The translations under genes were made by a program, and so were the position numbers. A stretch of DNA of 64,000 nt from positions 17,596,851-17,660,850 of the forward strand of contig NC_079877.1 of the NCBI RefSeq assembly GCF_029227915.1, written 5' to 3'. Shown here piece after piece: positions 12,901 to 24,470 of the stretch. The notes below the pieces were generated by a model, which worked only from the letters and a program-made list of their open reading frames with translations, was not told the origin of the DNA and ran no database searches. This DNA comes from Hydractinia symbiolongicarpus (taxonomy: Eukaryota; Cnidaria; Hydrozoa; Anthoathecata; Hydractiniidae). Position 1 is the stretch's first letter. The number at the start of each line of letters is the position of its first letter.

Positions 12901-15900
12901 TACTCTCATTTTTTTTCTTTTTTTTTTCTTTTTCAGAACATCCAACATCAGCATTTTCAAGACATCTTGAGCTGTAATATTTGGACGTTAAAATTTTCGT
13001 TGCTGAACTAATAAAATAGTTTAACTGCTTCGTTGATTGAACTTGTGCCCAAGTTTTGAATCATCGTCATTTTAAAACAAAATTGATAACATGGAATTTC
13101 CAGAATTTTTGGGATTAATGTTAAGGAAATTTTTTTTAGCAAATATATACTAAATATGTGAAATGTTACTAAATTTTTTAAATATTAGTTGTAGCTATTG
13201 TATGTCATTTTAAAACTTTAAAGGTCTTCAAACCTGGAAACCCTGTGTTACCAGGTATATTGCTAACGGCGGAAGTCTTCAAGAAAGTTGCGGTTTTTGA
13301 AACATATGCAAAATATGAGAATTTCGCTGCTATAAGACAACCCATAAAAAATAGTCAGAACCACATGAAAAATATAATCTCGTATTACACAAAGACTGAT
13401 GTGACCTTTTAATAAACACGAAACGTTAATAAAGTTGGTACAGTACAAATAAACATTGAAAAATACATTCATTTTTATTCCACGTTTTCTCCCGCAAAAG
13501 ATCTTAACTTCGTAGAACCGCGAAAGACACAATTTTCTGATCGGCTTCTTGTTTTAAAAATACTTTGGATATTTTTTTCGGCACTGTACGATAACTACTA
13601 CTTATCGCTAATAGGTACAAAGTGACCAAATTTGGGCTCAGTGACTAATATTTTGCAACAACCAAAATATTTTTTGACTTTATTTTTTGGCTGATTAAGT
13701 TTTAACGATTTTTGTTTTTCTTTTATTATAGTGCATTAAGAATCCAAACGCCTTCAGGATACAAAACGTTGAATCTTTTCAGTTTAATTTTTTTTTTTGT
13801 TCACATTATTTATATATAACGTATTATTTTATAAATCCAACAAGTATTTCCAAAAATAATCAGCAAAACTGCTTACAAAAAGTAATTTTTTATTAATATT
13901 TTACAACTAGAAATTTTTACCGATTTTTTTTAACGCATCATATTTTTCATATAGAATATTAGACAAAAATCGCAAATGTTTCTCTCGTTTCTCTGATTAT
14001 AGTATGTATGTCATATCTCGTAGGCCTCTGCACTCAAAGGATCCTTCACCGCTCGCTTGATTAAAAATAACTACCAAGCACAAGTAAAAGGTAGCTACTA
14101 TCTTCTGTTATTGCTTGCATTTTTATCGTCAGAAAAAGAAAAATCTCTTGAATAAATCCACAACACTCATACACACAATAGCGATAAACTTAAACTAAAA
14201 TACGCCCTAATTTTTTTCTTAGAGTACGATTCATATGTTGAAGTATTGAATGCAGTGAGGAATGGAGATGTTCTTGCCGCTGTTTTAAATTCTGACATTG
14301 CAGCGTACTATCAAGATAATATCAAAGATTCTAATAACGAAATTCCACTGACTATAGTGCACTTGATAAATCTTCAAACAAAAGTAACTATTGGTGTTCC
14401 TAAACAATCTCATGCCGATCTCAACTATACAACGTGTGAGCAGATGAACAAGGAGAAAATATTGGAAAGTCTTTTACACTTGTATAGAAAAGTACTGAAG
14501 GTAAAATATATAATGAAATTGTCCTAACTGTATATCGTAATGAAAATAGATGAATGCAAAAGTGTAGAAAAAAACGAGCATGAAATTAATTTTTAAGGCC
14601 CGAATAGACGGAATAATTTTGTAGATCAATTTTCGAAAAATATTATTCGTCGGAATATATTGTTAAAAATAATACACGCAAAAATTTTAGGTCAATAATT
14701 ATTCAATTCTTAAATTGATTTAATATTTTTGTATACATACACGATATAATATAAAGAACAATCTGAATATAATTTATCATAACATCAGACATGAGCGACA
14801 ACGAAGAAACTATTTTGTGCTCCTTAATCTTTTCAAGCAGTTTCACGCTCCATTACAGAAATGAAAGGGAATCATGTAATACAATTCCTTGCCTTGCGGC
14901 TTGATACGATCTAAACGTACTTGGTAATACAAAATTATCTGACATAATTTTTAGTCGCGTTTCTCTTCACTGCTATCTACTCTCTTTTACGTGCATAAAA
15001 ACATTTGAAATGAATGAAATGTTGAGTATGAGTTTCGAAAAAAAGTAAGCAGCTGACGGTTTCCTTTAAAGTAATATTGTTCTGACGAAAAATTGATGTA
15101 ATAAAATCAAACTAACTTGAATTTATTAGATCAATTTTTGATAGGATTTTATTGAAATACTTTCACCAATAATAATTTCATTCATCCTATTTTGTAGGTT
15201 GATACTATATATGTGGCACCTCTGCTCGATTTCTTTAAAGAAAACGATGTAATAAAGTTTTCAGCAATCGGTGTTGCTGGTTTAGTTGTGGGTGGCCTAA
15301 TATTTGAAGTTTACTGGAGAATGACAGAGTATATGCAGAAGCAAAAACAAAGGGCACCTGAAATTGGCGACGAAGTATACCATAATGAAAGTGCAAAGGA
15401 GAACATCGAGCGGTCAAAAAATTCAATTAAACTCGAGTTAGAAGTTATGCGACTGAGAACTGATGTAGCAACAGTCAAAGATCACATCGTGAAGTTAAGC
15501 ACCATGTCACAATACAACCAGAAATGCTCTGTATGTTCGTGGCAGACATAAACACATTTCTTTTTGCATGATAAACTAAAAACTTACCACCTTATTTGCT
15601 ACTTTTTAAATTTAATTTTACTTGAAAGTCTTTAACAGGTTGTTTGCTCACCTAGTTAATGACATTTTTTTTGCTTGACAAACAATAAAATTTTCTTCAT
15701 GTATTCTGTTCAATATTTCACCAGCACGGCCCACTGCATCTGGTTTAATCATAGCATAAGTCCTGTGTGTTAAAAAACATGATCAGATGAAGCCTGTATT
15801 GTTAGTATTGGTAGAGGTACTTGTACAATTATACCTTTTTTAAAAGAAAAAGCTTTTTGGTCTGAGTCTGCATGCTTCTTAACTATAAAACATTTATTTT

Positions 15901-16775
15901 ATGGAGAGCCTACATTATAGCATCTTCATTCTTCTCATTGAGTGTTCTGTTGGTTAATATTCACTTTTTGATTTTCTTAAAATGTCAGAAGTTTTAAAGT
16001 TCCTATGACCCAAGACTTGTTTCTTACACCATGGTCCGTATAAAAAATACCGTACAATGTAAAAAAAAGCGCCCAATCTAGAAACATAATTGACAGTGGC
16101 TAAAATAACTATATACATACTTCGATGTTGTCCTCTCAAGTTTATTTCTTGTAAATTGGTCGGCATAGTCAGTTATTTTAAGCTGAAATAAAAATCTAAA
16201 TAATAAATATTTTTTATTTAATGAAAATTTACTTTAGTCCGTATCCAATCATACGAAAAATATACCTGTCTGGCATGGATATTGATAATGGCACCAATGT
16301 ACAAATCTTTCATTGAAAGTTCTTCGAACCGTGAGCGTTTTAAAAATAAACGTCTGTTCTTTATATCAAACTTAAAAATAATAATTGGATAAAAATATGA
16401 ATAGACATTCTAAAACTGAAATTCTGGTGGATGTGCTGGCTTTATGTAGGTAGTCTTGTATCAAAAATGATTGTAGTTGGTTGGTTAGAACAAAACTTTT
16501 AGACCAAATAAAAAACACAAAAGAAACATCATAGTTTCATTATATAACTAAAGTATAAATTTTCCAGGCTGATTACGTAATTTGATTTGCAGCAAAATTT
16601 TTAGAAACCGAACATTTTTAGATGTTGATGATGACAGTCTCAGTAATAAAAAAACAAGAGTTACCATTTCAATTGTTGCATCTTTGGCATAGAATAGAAA
16701 TTGATACCTCCGGACCAGAGCAGCGTGAGCATCATACCATTCTGCAATAAATGCATAACGATCATCTGGACTGGC
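6970..16775 (-). CDS. NME7: NME7: DM10 domain plus two nucleoside-diphosphate-kinase domains
   Basis: Eleven coding exons were placed with matching phases and AG/GT borders (minus strand, in order): 16775-16665, 16370-16266, 16182-16121, 15762-15652, 9074-9024, 8685-8597, 8522-8457, 8271-8219, 8140-7910, 7725-7621, 7188-6970. They total about 400 codons against about 376 for human NME7. The DM10 domain is in the first three (FIAEWYDAHAAL, LFLKRSRFEEL). NDK1 begins with TYAMIKPDAVGRAGEI and has NACHGSDS. NDK2 begins with CIIKPHAVAGGLAGNI and has NAVHCTDLPDDALLEV, with the active-site His present. The protein is known as a component of the gamma-tubulin ring complex and of ciliary axonemes. The starting Met exon was not found. 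The last exon has a GTGAGT at 7080-7075 that could be a donor, but reading through keeps the conserved EVxYF. One intron (9075-15651) contains the channel gene on the other strand. Confidence 0.92.
9431..15551 (+). CDS. Ionotropic-glutamate-receptor-like channel with potassium-channel filter TVGYGD
   Basis: Six exons join in phase: 9431-9946, 10195-10286, 10379-10529, 13284-13353, 14223-14500, 15198-15551, giving 486 residues. Layout: signal peptide (about 1-24); ligand-binding lobe S1 with SPLFYSPYIAVIVKREE before M1; M1 (about 150-172); pore loop GLWWAVVTMTTVGYGDTAP with filter at 201-206, split by an intron inside the Gly codon; M2 (about 211-236); S2 lobe with VAVFETYAKYENF and LNAVRNGDVLAAVLNSDIAAYY; M3 (about 388-409); polar cytoplasmic tail with a helical segment. 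There is no amino-terminal LIVBP domain. This is the plan of bacterial GluR0 and of the rotifer AvGluR1 potassium-selective receptors. The S1 binding Arg motif is not obvious, so the ligand need not be glutamate. The 70-base fourth exon has a weak GTCAGA donor. An upstream in-frame ATG exists at 9380, but 9431 places the signal peptide correctly. The gene sits inside an NME7 intron. Confidence 0.85.
10130..10980. repeat. Cluster of TCGCGAAA-type motifs
   Basis: Variants of TTCGCGAAAGTTTATC recur at about 10148, 10618, 10754, 10820, 10850 and 10955, with related copies at 7383 and 8428. They fall in introns 2-3 of the channel gene and its flanks. They look like decayed copies of a short dispersed repeat. 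Confidence 0.5.
11765..11840. repeat. Minisatellite of ACTCGATACCC units, copy 1
   Basis: Several variants of a 14-18-base unit resembling GATACCCGGGACTCGATACCC occur in a row. A second array of the same unit is at 27812-27895. Confidence 0.6.
12446..12690. repeat. Tandem duplication of about 115 bp
   Basis: The block from TTGCCAGGTATATTTTTA through TTTCGCATAATTAGCGCAACTTTC appears twice head to tail (about 12446-12572 and 12573-12675). The first copy also holds a small internal duplication of ATTATGCTCAATAACAACA. A diverged relative is at about 18025-18130. It lies in intron 3 of the channel gene. Confidence 0.8.
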
Positions 16776-18690
16776 CTGTAATAGATAATATCAAGTTTTT
16801 ATTACAAGAGTTTCAAAATAAGCTTATAAGAAAATAAGAATTTGTGCTCATATTTACTTAGATTTATTTATTTTGGAAGCCAATGATGATTAGAAAACCA
16901 CGCCTTTTATTACAACTTTTGTAAAAAAGGAAACGGTAAGAGGATTAATGCAATGTTGTAGAAAGGAGTAACTTCCACACTATAAGACCAAGACAGAAGT
17001 ATTTGCAGTTAGCAAGGATTATCTTTTGCTTTAGTTTAATAAAGCAAACAACTGGGTGTGGAAATATAAAATATTTACCAATTTTGGCTCAAAATAGTAT
17101 TTTTAGGTAACTAAAAAACCTTTGATATTATTAGGATGTCAAGAGATATCAAGATCTAAATTCCAACTTTACCAATTTATATATTAGGGCAGCAAGACAC
17201 ACGTCTTTAAAGGTCTGACCCCAAATTGGGTTGCTTAGAAGTCATCCTCATATCAGCATTGGAATTGTGGGTTACAATCTTATATATTATTCTCAACTAA
17301 AAACATTATATCTAACACAACAAATCAGTTCAAGAAACACGATTATAATACGCACATAGAGTTACATACTGCAAATTACTGATTAAGCACCCTGGACACT
17401 TATTTAATTTTTTTAAATATTATGTTGTATCTGGTCACTGGAAGTTTATTTAACACATGGACTCTTATTCTGACAAGGTGTTTATTTGGCCACTTGACTC
17501 TTAATCTACGGTATTTTCCCATGTTACCATCAATAAAGATGAAATGAATATAAAAGAAAAAGTGTAACAGATCTGTACATGGGAAGAATAATTGTTAACT
17601 CCATCAAATCCATTCTATTTGACAAAATCCAAAGTTTAAGTTATTGTGACAAAAATAAACATATTTCATATTTTTTTGTCAAAATGACACTCGTTTACTC
17701 ATCCCAGGCCTTTCAAATTTTTTCGAATGACCGAATAACTCTGGATCTGCAACTTAGTTCGCAATAATTTTTTTGGGTAAGCTTGTAGGCCCTATATGTT
17801 TCCTTACAAAACTTGATTGCGAGCCGACGTGCAGATCCCAAGTTATAGGGTTGTCAGCAAAATATAAAGAGGCCTAAAATGAGCAAACGGGTGTCATTTT
17901 GGCAAAAAAATTTATGTTAATCAATTCACTTTTATAATATCTATGCATTGATAAAGTTTAAATGCACATCCCTTATAAGGTCTAAAATTACTGATGATAG
18001 AAAATGTCAAGATTTGCTATTACTTAAATATGACATCATAATTTATGCAGCATAATTAAATTTAAAATTCTTTAAATGAGAATATCTTGAGAACGAAAAA
18101 AGCTTTTTAAAAAATTTAATTTTGATTTCTATAATATAAGTGCAACATCATTCTATACTTCAGGTTCCCTTTAAGATAACTTGTGTTATCTAAAGATAGC
18201 GTTATCTTCGTTTCAAACGCAATAAGAAACATGGTAGTAAAGACAAAAAAAATTATAATTAAGAAAGAAATACATTTTTAAAAGAAACTTCAAAATTACT
18301 AAAACTCATAAACAGTCACATACATTTATATTTATACCGACTTCATACAAATTTTCATTTATCAAACTGTAGTCCTGCCTCTACTTATTCTAAGTTAAGT
18401 AAAAGACCCAAGCTGTTAAGATTGTTTATGGATGAAGCAGGAACTTGCAACTTTTAAAAGCATTGCACAATTTTAAAAGTTTCACAGAATTGAAAGTATT
18501 AAGGTGTTTTTAATATATTATATTAAATATATTATTTAAAAATTTCAAGTAACTATCTTCTTCGTTCCCAGTGGGTTTTAAGCAGGAAACTTTGCCATGT
18601 GTGTTAAATTTTTATTAAGAAATAACCCCATTCACACCTAAAGTTACAACATGTTTTAATGTGGTTTTACAAAGCCATGTTATTTATATA
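16776..18690. other. Intergenic / possible 5' flank of NME7
   Basis: The NME7 first exon and promoter should lie in or beyond this stretch on the minus strand, but I could not identify a Met-containing exon with a matching donor. The rest is AT-rich with no recognised gene. Confidence 0.35.
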
Positions 18691-18700
18691 CCCCTTTATA

Positions 18701-18780
18701 CCACAGAGCTCGTCTCCAGAGCTCTTTGAGATTAAAACCTCGAAAGTTTATCTTAAAGAGCTATGGGGTCGAAAATGCAT
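18701..18780. repeat. Solo copy of the 5.3/6.8 kb inverted-end repeat
   Basis: Contains CCAGAGCTCTTTGAGAT, AACCTCGAAAG and AGAGCTATGGGGTCG in the same order as the ends at 5287-5352 and 6825-6890, and folds on itself. Confidence 0.5.
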
Positions 18781-18959
18781 GTCGAGACTATTTTATTCGT
18801 GTTTTAGGTTTAAGGATTAAATGCAACAAGTAATTGCGTTTTTCTTTCGTGTAAAAAAGGGAATCTTCAGTTTTCTCGCAATCCTAAGATTACTTTAGTT
18901 AACTTAAGATAGCGCTAACATCACAGGTAAAAAAGTCGTTAATGTTAGGGACCGTCTCA

Positions 18960-19795
18960 AAATGTTTGTACGGAGTTCGTATAATTCCTATAAAAAACAT
19001 TGTATCGATTTATTAAATCTTTCGTATCATTTTATTTTTAATACGAACTTTTTCGTATCATCAAAATTACAAGTTCGTATAAAGTTTGCATCATTTAAAA
19101 TAAAGTTCGTATGTAGTTCGTATCATTTTTAAAGAAGTTCGTATAAAAATTTGCTTATACATAGTTCGTTTATTATAATTGGACTATTATCTATAGTTTT
19201 ATATTGAAATTTTTTCAACAATTATAAAGTTCGTTTCGTTATACGAACTTTGTTTATTTTAATTTGATTTATTATCTAAGGTCTTTAGGGATCACCTCGA
19301 CGGCATTGTAGAAAGCAAAAACATCTCTGTAGATCGTTAAAAAATCATGAAAACAGGATCGTAGAAAACAGAAAGATCATCGTAGATCGTTTAAAAATCA
19401 TGAAAACGGGATCGTAAAAAATGAAAAGATCGCCGTAGATCGTTTAAAAATCATGAAAACGGGATCGTATAAAGCCAAAAGATCGCCATAGATTGTGTAG
19501 ATTGAACCTATGAATATGCAATTTTATGCAGTCTTTTTAAAGAAGTCAACCTCGTATATTTTACTTTTTTTATTTCAGGTTTTGTTTAAAGTTCGTATCA
19601 TTTCTTTTTGTCTTTTCGTTTAATTCTTTTGTTTCTGGTTTCGTATTAAAATAATTATGCGCGATTACGCCGGTACTTTTGAAGTTCGTTTCAAGATCGT
19701 ATAGCAATTTACTTTGTTCAAAGTTCGTATCATTTCATTTTGTACGATGAAAAAACTTCGTTTAAGTTCGTATCATATATTTTAAACTCACACAG
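18960..19795. repeat. Array of GTTCGTATCAT motifs with an embedded 60-bp tandem repeat
   Basis: About fifteen variants of AAGTTCGTATCATTT are scattered in both orientations. Inside, at about 19305-19500, a unit of about 60 bases (AGATCGTTTAAAAATCATGA then AAACGGGATCGTA) is repeated three to four times. No coding frame was recognised. Confidence 0.75.
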
Positions 19796-19799
19796 TAAA

Positions 19800-21405
19800 A
19801 ACGCAAATATGCAGTAAACAGTTCTATTAGCAAGAATACTAAAAACAACAACAAATAAATACAAAGAGTCGCGAGCATACACAAAAACAACTAAATATAC
19901 ACAACGATAAATGAGTGAGCATACTACTATATAAAGACGAAGTAGCTATACAGCTGAGTCTATATTACAAATATATACATAGTAGGTAATGCGAATATCT
20001 AGAAAATAGTTAGCAGGGAGGGCGGAAGAGCAAATTCAGCTAAAGAACTGATATTTAAATAAAGCTAAATAATATATCTAAAAAGGTTTTTTTTATTTTA
20101 AATTTTTTCACAGCCGTCTATGTGATGGAAAACAAGTTGAAAAAGTAGCATTAGGAAGAATATGAAATAGTAAGAAAACTATAAAATTTTGAACAAAATA
20201 GCAAAAACCCTTTTTAGATACAGCCCAGCTGGGAAGAATCTGTCTTGTTTTTCGCTTGTATTATAACTATTTTTGCAAAAGTAGCTAATTTTTGTTATAA
20301 ATCACATAAAAATTTAAACTTCTGTTTAACCATGTAACTATTTTTGCGATTACAAAATTAGTGCATCCAGCATTTTAGTTTTATTGCAACAAATTACGAC
20401 GAACAAAGAATCAACTTCTAGTGGCCTTAACAATAGTGGTCCTAAAGTAATGTTATTGATTCATCTTGTTGACATTCAACCAAAAAAAAAATAACATCAT
20501 TGATTATCTTTTATGCTCATTATATTTTCACGAGATGGGATGAGAAATTTTTTTTTCCTTTTTTTTTCTTTAAAACTTTTTTGCTTGATTGTTTTCGTCG
20601 GTCGGGCCCGTAGAACAATTAAATTATAGTCGCCTTAATATCTTAAATTTATTGTTTTTTTTCTGGCCGCTATATTTAACGATCTTGTTAACCTCTTTTT
20701 CCCATCTAATAAGCGGGTCGTCACAAAAAATTTCTCTTTATTCTATTCGCTATTGTTTGTGGAGACCAGACAAAACAAAACAGAAAGAAGAAATCACAGC
20801 ATTGACTGGTGGTTATTAATTATGATAATTGCTTATCACGCTCTTTTTTTACTTTATTAGCAAGACCAGGATTATTGCATATTATAAGCAAAAACACCCA
20901 AGGGGGGGGGGGAATTCTCATTGTGATAGTTGAAGATAGTTGAAGCACTATGAAGATAATTAAATTTAAAGCAAATAAGGGGAAATTCTGAAAATTTGGG
21001 TATTTTAATTGTCTAGATCTGATACTGTCTCCATAAGGAAACAACTAACTATTTGAACAAAGCAAAATAATCAAAAAGGAAGACAGCTAGCGAGGTGAAG
21101 CTCTCTTCAGAAACAACAACAAGAAGAGGTCGGTGTTGCAAAGAAGATAAGGTAAAGGTAAGTAAGGTAAAACGTTTAAATAATAAAGAATAACACAGAA
21201 ACTTTGATTGATTTATCTGATATATATCATGTTCTAAACTTTGTTGAAACATTTATAAAAGCATTACGATAGAAACACAGCTACAGATGCTCTCCCTCAT
21301 TCACTATTTTTTCTGTAATGGCATGAATCCAGCAACCATGTGATCGATTTTGCCGTGCGTTTATTATCACATGATTTGTGCAATGAAATGCAATGGCGGT
21401 TCTGT
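19800..21405. other. Intergenic, nothing recognised
   Basis: AT-rich, with poly-T runs and a short poly-G run at 20903-20912. Open frames here have no recognisable features. Confidence 0.4.
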
Positions 21406-21409
21406 AGGC

Positions 21410-21490
21410 TAAGAGAAATTGGGGTGCGTTTGTTATTTCTATGAAACATTTAATCATGTTCTGGTTGTCAGTTTTCAATAAAATTCTCAG
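21410..21490. repeat. Second copy of the 484-565 repeat
   Basis: Shares AGAGAAATTGGGGTG and TCATGTTCTGGTTGTCAGTT and continues to TTTTCAATAAAATT, as at 484-565. It is 100-180 bases from the repeat at 21593-21920. Confidence 0.7.
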
Positions 21491-21592
21491 GATAATGTTT
21501 TCTCATGTTTCATTTTTTCCCTTACGAAAAGTCATTTTAAGCAGTGGCTTATAGTCAAATAGTTATGTCACTGGTGAATTTACCAAATCGTC

Positions 21593-21920
21593 TCTATAAT
21601 TAAGATTTCGGATTACATCCGAGATCTTATTAAAACGGGCGGTCTTTTTCTTCTTCTTCTTCTTCGACCGACCGATTGCCGTAACGTCACGACTTTCGAA
21701 GTCCGACTTGACCCCGCGACCCAGCGCTACTCCAACTGTGTGCGTATCTTGATATTTGTTAAATTGGGAAAAGAATTTCATAACAAATATTCTTTAGACT
21801 GTTATTTTATTATTATAATGAGCTATGCTAGATACTCCTTCAAATTTTCGTTTCCAGTTATGCTTTTAACCAGGCGGATTTGGTTCAAGTAACCCGAGTT
21901 CTAGGGGTTAAAGTACAAGT
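21593..21920 (+). repeat. Dispersed repeat family, copy 2
   Basis: Reverse-complement partner of 3480-3835, with the same landmark boxes. The two copies are about 18 kb apart in inverted orientation and flank the NME7/channel locus. Confidence 0.75.
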
Positions 21921-23995
21921 TGTTTCTTTCGAGATACAGGGTTCAAGGAGACTATATTTGTTATACTCTAAGGTCAAATCAAATTTTTTTTGAAGAGAGA
22001 GGAATATTTGGTTGGGTTAGTATAATTATTTAACAACCTAAATTCCAGTTCTATCAACGTTTAAGATATTCTCTTCATTGTATCTATGTTTTCACATATT
22101 AAGATGCAAATATCATCACGTTTTCTAGCCATGTGTAAATCTGAAACAAACCGATTTCAAGATTTTAGCTAGCTAACATAGGTTTCAATGCAGCATCCTG
22201 CTGATCCAGCTAGCTGTAGCTAGCCTTATTTATTCTTATTATTTTAAAGTTTGGTATACTTATTATAATTTATTGTCATGTTGGGGTTGTGGCTCTCTTC
22301 TAGCTAGCCCTTTAGCTACTTCTGTCAGAAGAGTAAAAGTAGCCAAATGCAGTTTGGCTAGCTACAACAAAATTCTTAATCAAAATTTCTTATGCTAAGT
22401 GCAGTTAGTAGGTAGCGACACCTTTTATTACTGTCATGAAAACTTACTCTGCAAAATAGAATTGATTGTGATTTTTTTTAGCTGGACAGGGTAACAACAG
22501 GCTGTTTTTCCCGTGTTTTTTTGAAAAGGGTATTATGCCTAAACGCATTGACGACACAGTTTACCTGTACTAAAGCGCTAAGTCCCATGTTAATGATGGC
22601 TGTTTCCTGAGTTTTTGTTTATCCGAAGTTACGATAAAGTTTTTTTTCAAAAAAGGGTATTATGCCTATATGGATATGTGTCATTGTTTGCCTGTACTAA
22701 TCCCTCAGCCTGGAGTAATATTAATTTTTGAACTTTTAGCGGGAACGTTCTCTGAAAATAAAGAAAGATGGCTAACTGTTTTTGCTATAAAAAGGTAGCA
22801 ACAAGTTTAAACTGTGTTTTTATTTTAGCTAAAGTTGTGAAAAGTAATTTTATGAAAAATATATTACACCGGAAAGATCATAAGATTGTGCGCCTATATT
22901 TTTCAAAATATGTTACACCGGAAACACCATATGTTCTGCGCCTCACTAAATTTGCCATACTATGAAGCGCTTCACCTGAATGTGTGGCACAGTTTACAGC
23001 TCTTATTAATCGCTTTTTCAGGCATTCAACACCAGGTAACACAGTTACTTGTGCCTTAACCCGGCATTTTGACTCCGGGTTCCCCTGCTAGTCTAAATGT
23101 TAATACCACGGAATCCCATTTTGGATTTAGACTCTATTGGTAATTTAACCTCTTTGTTTCTTTCGCCATTTCTTTTTTTTTTTGTTTTTAAACAAAAAGG
23201 ATCCATCTTTATGGTCAAATCTTAGATATCTTAAACTGGATAAAGATTTTAGTCATATCATAGGTATAATAAAACATTTCCAAAATATCGCTACACCACA
23301 AGCAATAATATTTAATAAATTGATATGCTAAAACATCTTCGTTTCTTTCTTATGAATGTTAAGTGTAGTGCAGTATTGTTAAGTATTAATTTTTACAAAT
23401 CACTTTCAGTATATTTGTACTACATGAAACATTTTTCAAGTTCAAGATAATACCACGGGATAATACCTATTTCAAATAACGGAACAACATTGTAGAAGTT
23501 CTGTACAAAACAGGGGACCTAGGTATAGGGAATAAAATAACACACGAAAAAGAATCCAAAATCTTTTAGCCTGGAAGGGCTTTTCATTGTTTGTTTAGAT
23601 AATCATGTAGTATGCTATAGCTAGATAGCTAATTGCAACGAGGGGTCCCTTCAATTATGCATTATCCTCTAAAGCGTTAATATTTCGTGTTTGGTTAACT
23701 ACATATACAGCATGTTTAGCTAAAACTGGCAGGGATCAACGTGTTTTGACTTTATTAAAACGTTAAAACAAAAATGAAATGGCTACAACTCACCATTACG
23801 AACCGTACTTTCTCTTTTAAATAAAATGCTGTTTATTTTGTTGCCAAGCAAAGCAGATCGTCTAAAACATGTTTTGTTGTTTTGATCTTTTTCTTTTTGA
23901 CTTAGCATACGTCAGCCGGGATAAAATGGAGAAAACGCAAGGAAATCTTAAGGCGCAGAGGACAGGCGCGCAGAAGCTCTCCCGAGGGAGGGGTT
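21921..23995. other. Intergenic with short local repeats
   Basis: AAAGGGTATTATGCCTA occurs at about 22524 and 22656, and ATTACACCGGAAA at about 22862 and 22913, showing small duplications. No gene was recognised. Confidence 0.4.
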
Positions 23996-24059
23996 GGGGG
24001 TCAAAGTTTACGGGCATATCGGAAAAGTGGGATGCGGGATGCTATGGAGTTATATATGT

Positions 24060-24295
24060 GGGAGAATATTCGCGTATGCTTTTCGTCGCGTCGTAATGCT
24101 TTTCGTTGTGTTGTATCTTTTTTCGTAGCGTGGGTTTCTTTGACTCGTAATAGTTTTCGTCGTGTCGTATATTTCTTTGTGGTGTGCTTTTCTTCGCAGC
24201 GTAATGGTTTCCGTCGTGGCGTATTACTCTTGCTGGTGTGGTGATCTCACGTTTCGTCGTGTCGTATGTCACTTCGTGGGCTATTTCACTTTGTG
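24060..24295. repeat. Degenerate TTTTCGTCGTGTCGTA minisatellite
   Basis: About nine variants of a 20-25-base unit such as TTTTCGTCGTGTCGTAATG lie head to tail. Frames that stay open through it are products of the repeat and not genes. Confidence 0.75.
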
Positions 24296-24420
24296 GCGAA
24301 ATGGTTATGCTTATTTTACACGGAATTACTAATTTCGTGAAGCTTTTACACAATATATATTTAACTTTTTTTCTAGTGGCTTTGGTCTTTCTACTGGGTA
24401 AAGCTAGCTATTATTTTTGT

Positions 24421-24470
24421 TATTTTCTTTTAATAAACGATACGAATGTATCGTTTATTAAAAGAAAATA
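24421..24470. repeat. Perfect 50-bp palindrome (23-bp arms, 4-base centre)
   Basis: Bases 24421-24443 are the exact reverse complement of 24448-24470 with GAAT at the centre. Flanking TAGCTAGC-like words extend weak symmetry on both sides. Confidence 0.95.

Noticed and set aside
13263-13532. 89-codon minus-strand frame
   Set aside because: It is antisense to the recovered 70-base channel exon, and the plus-strand reading is supported by phase and homology.
20589-21252. Several 67-76-codon frames
   Set aside because: Low-complexity composition, no start context or family resemblance.
24032-24353. Open frames on both strands with repeated Arg/Phe or Lys/Pro words
   Set aside because: They are translations of the TCGTCGTGTCGTA minisatellite.
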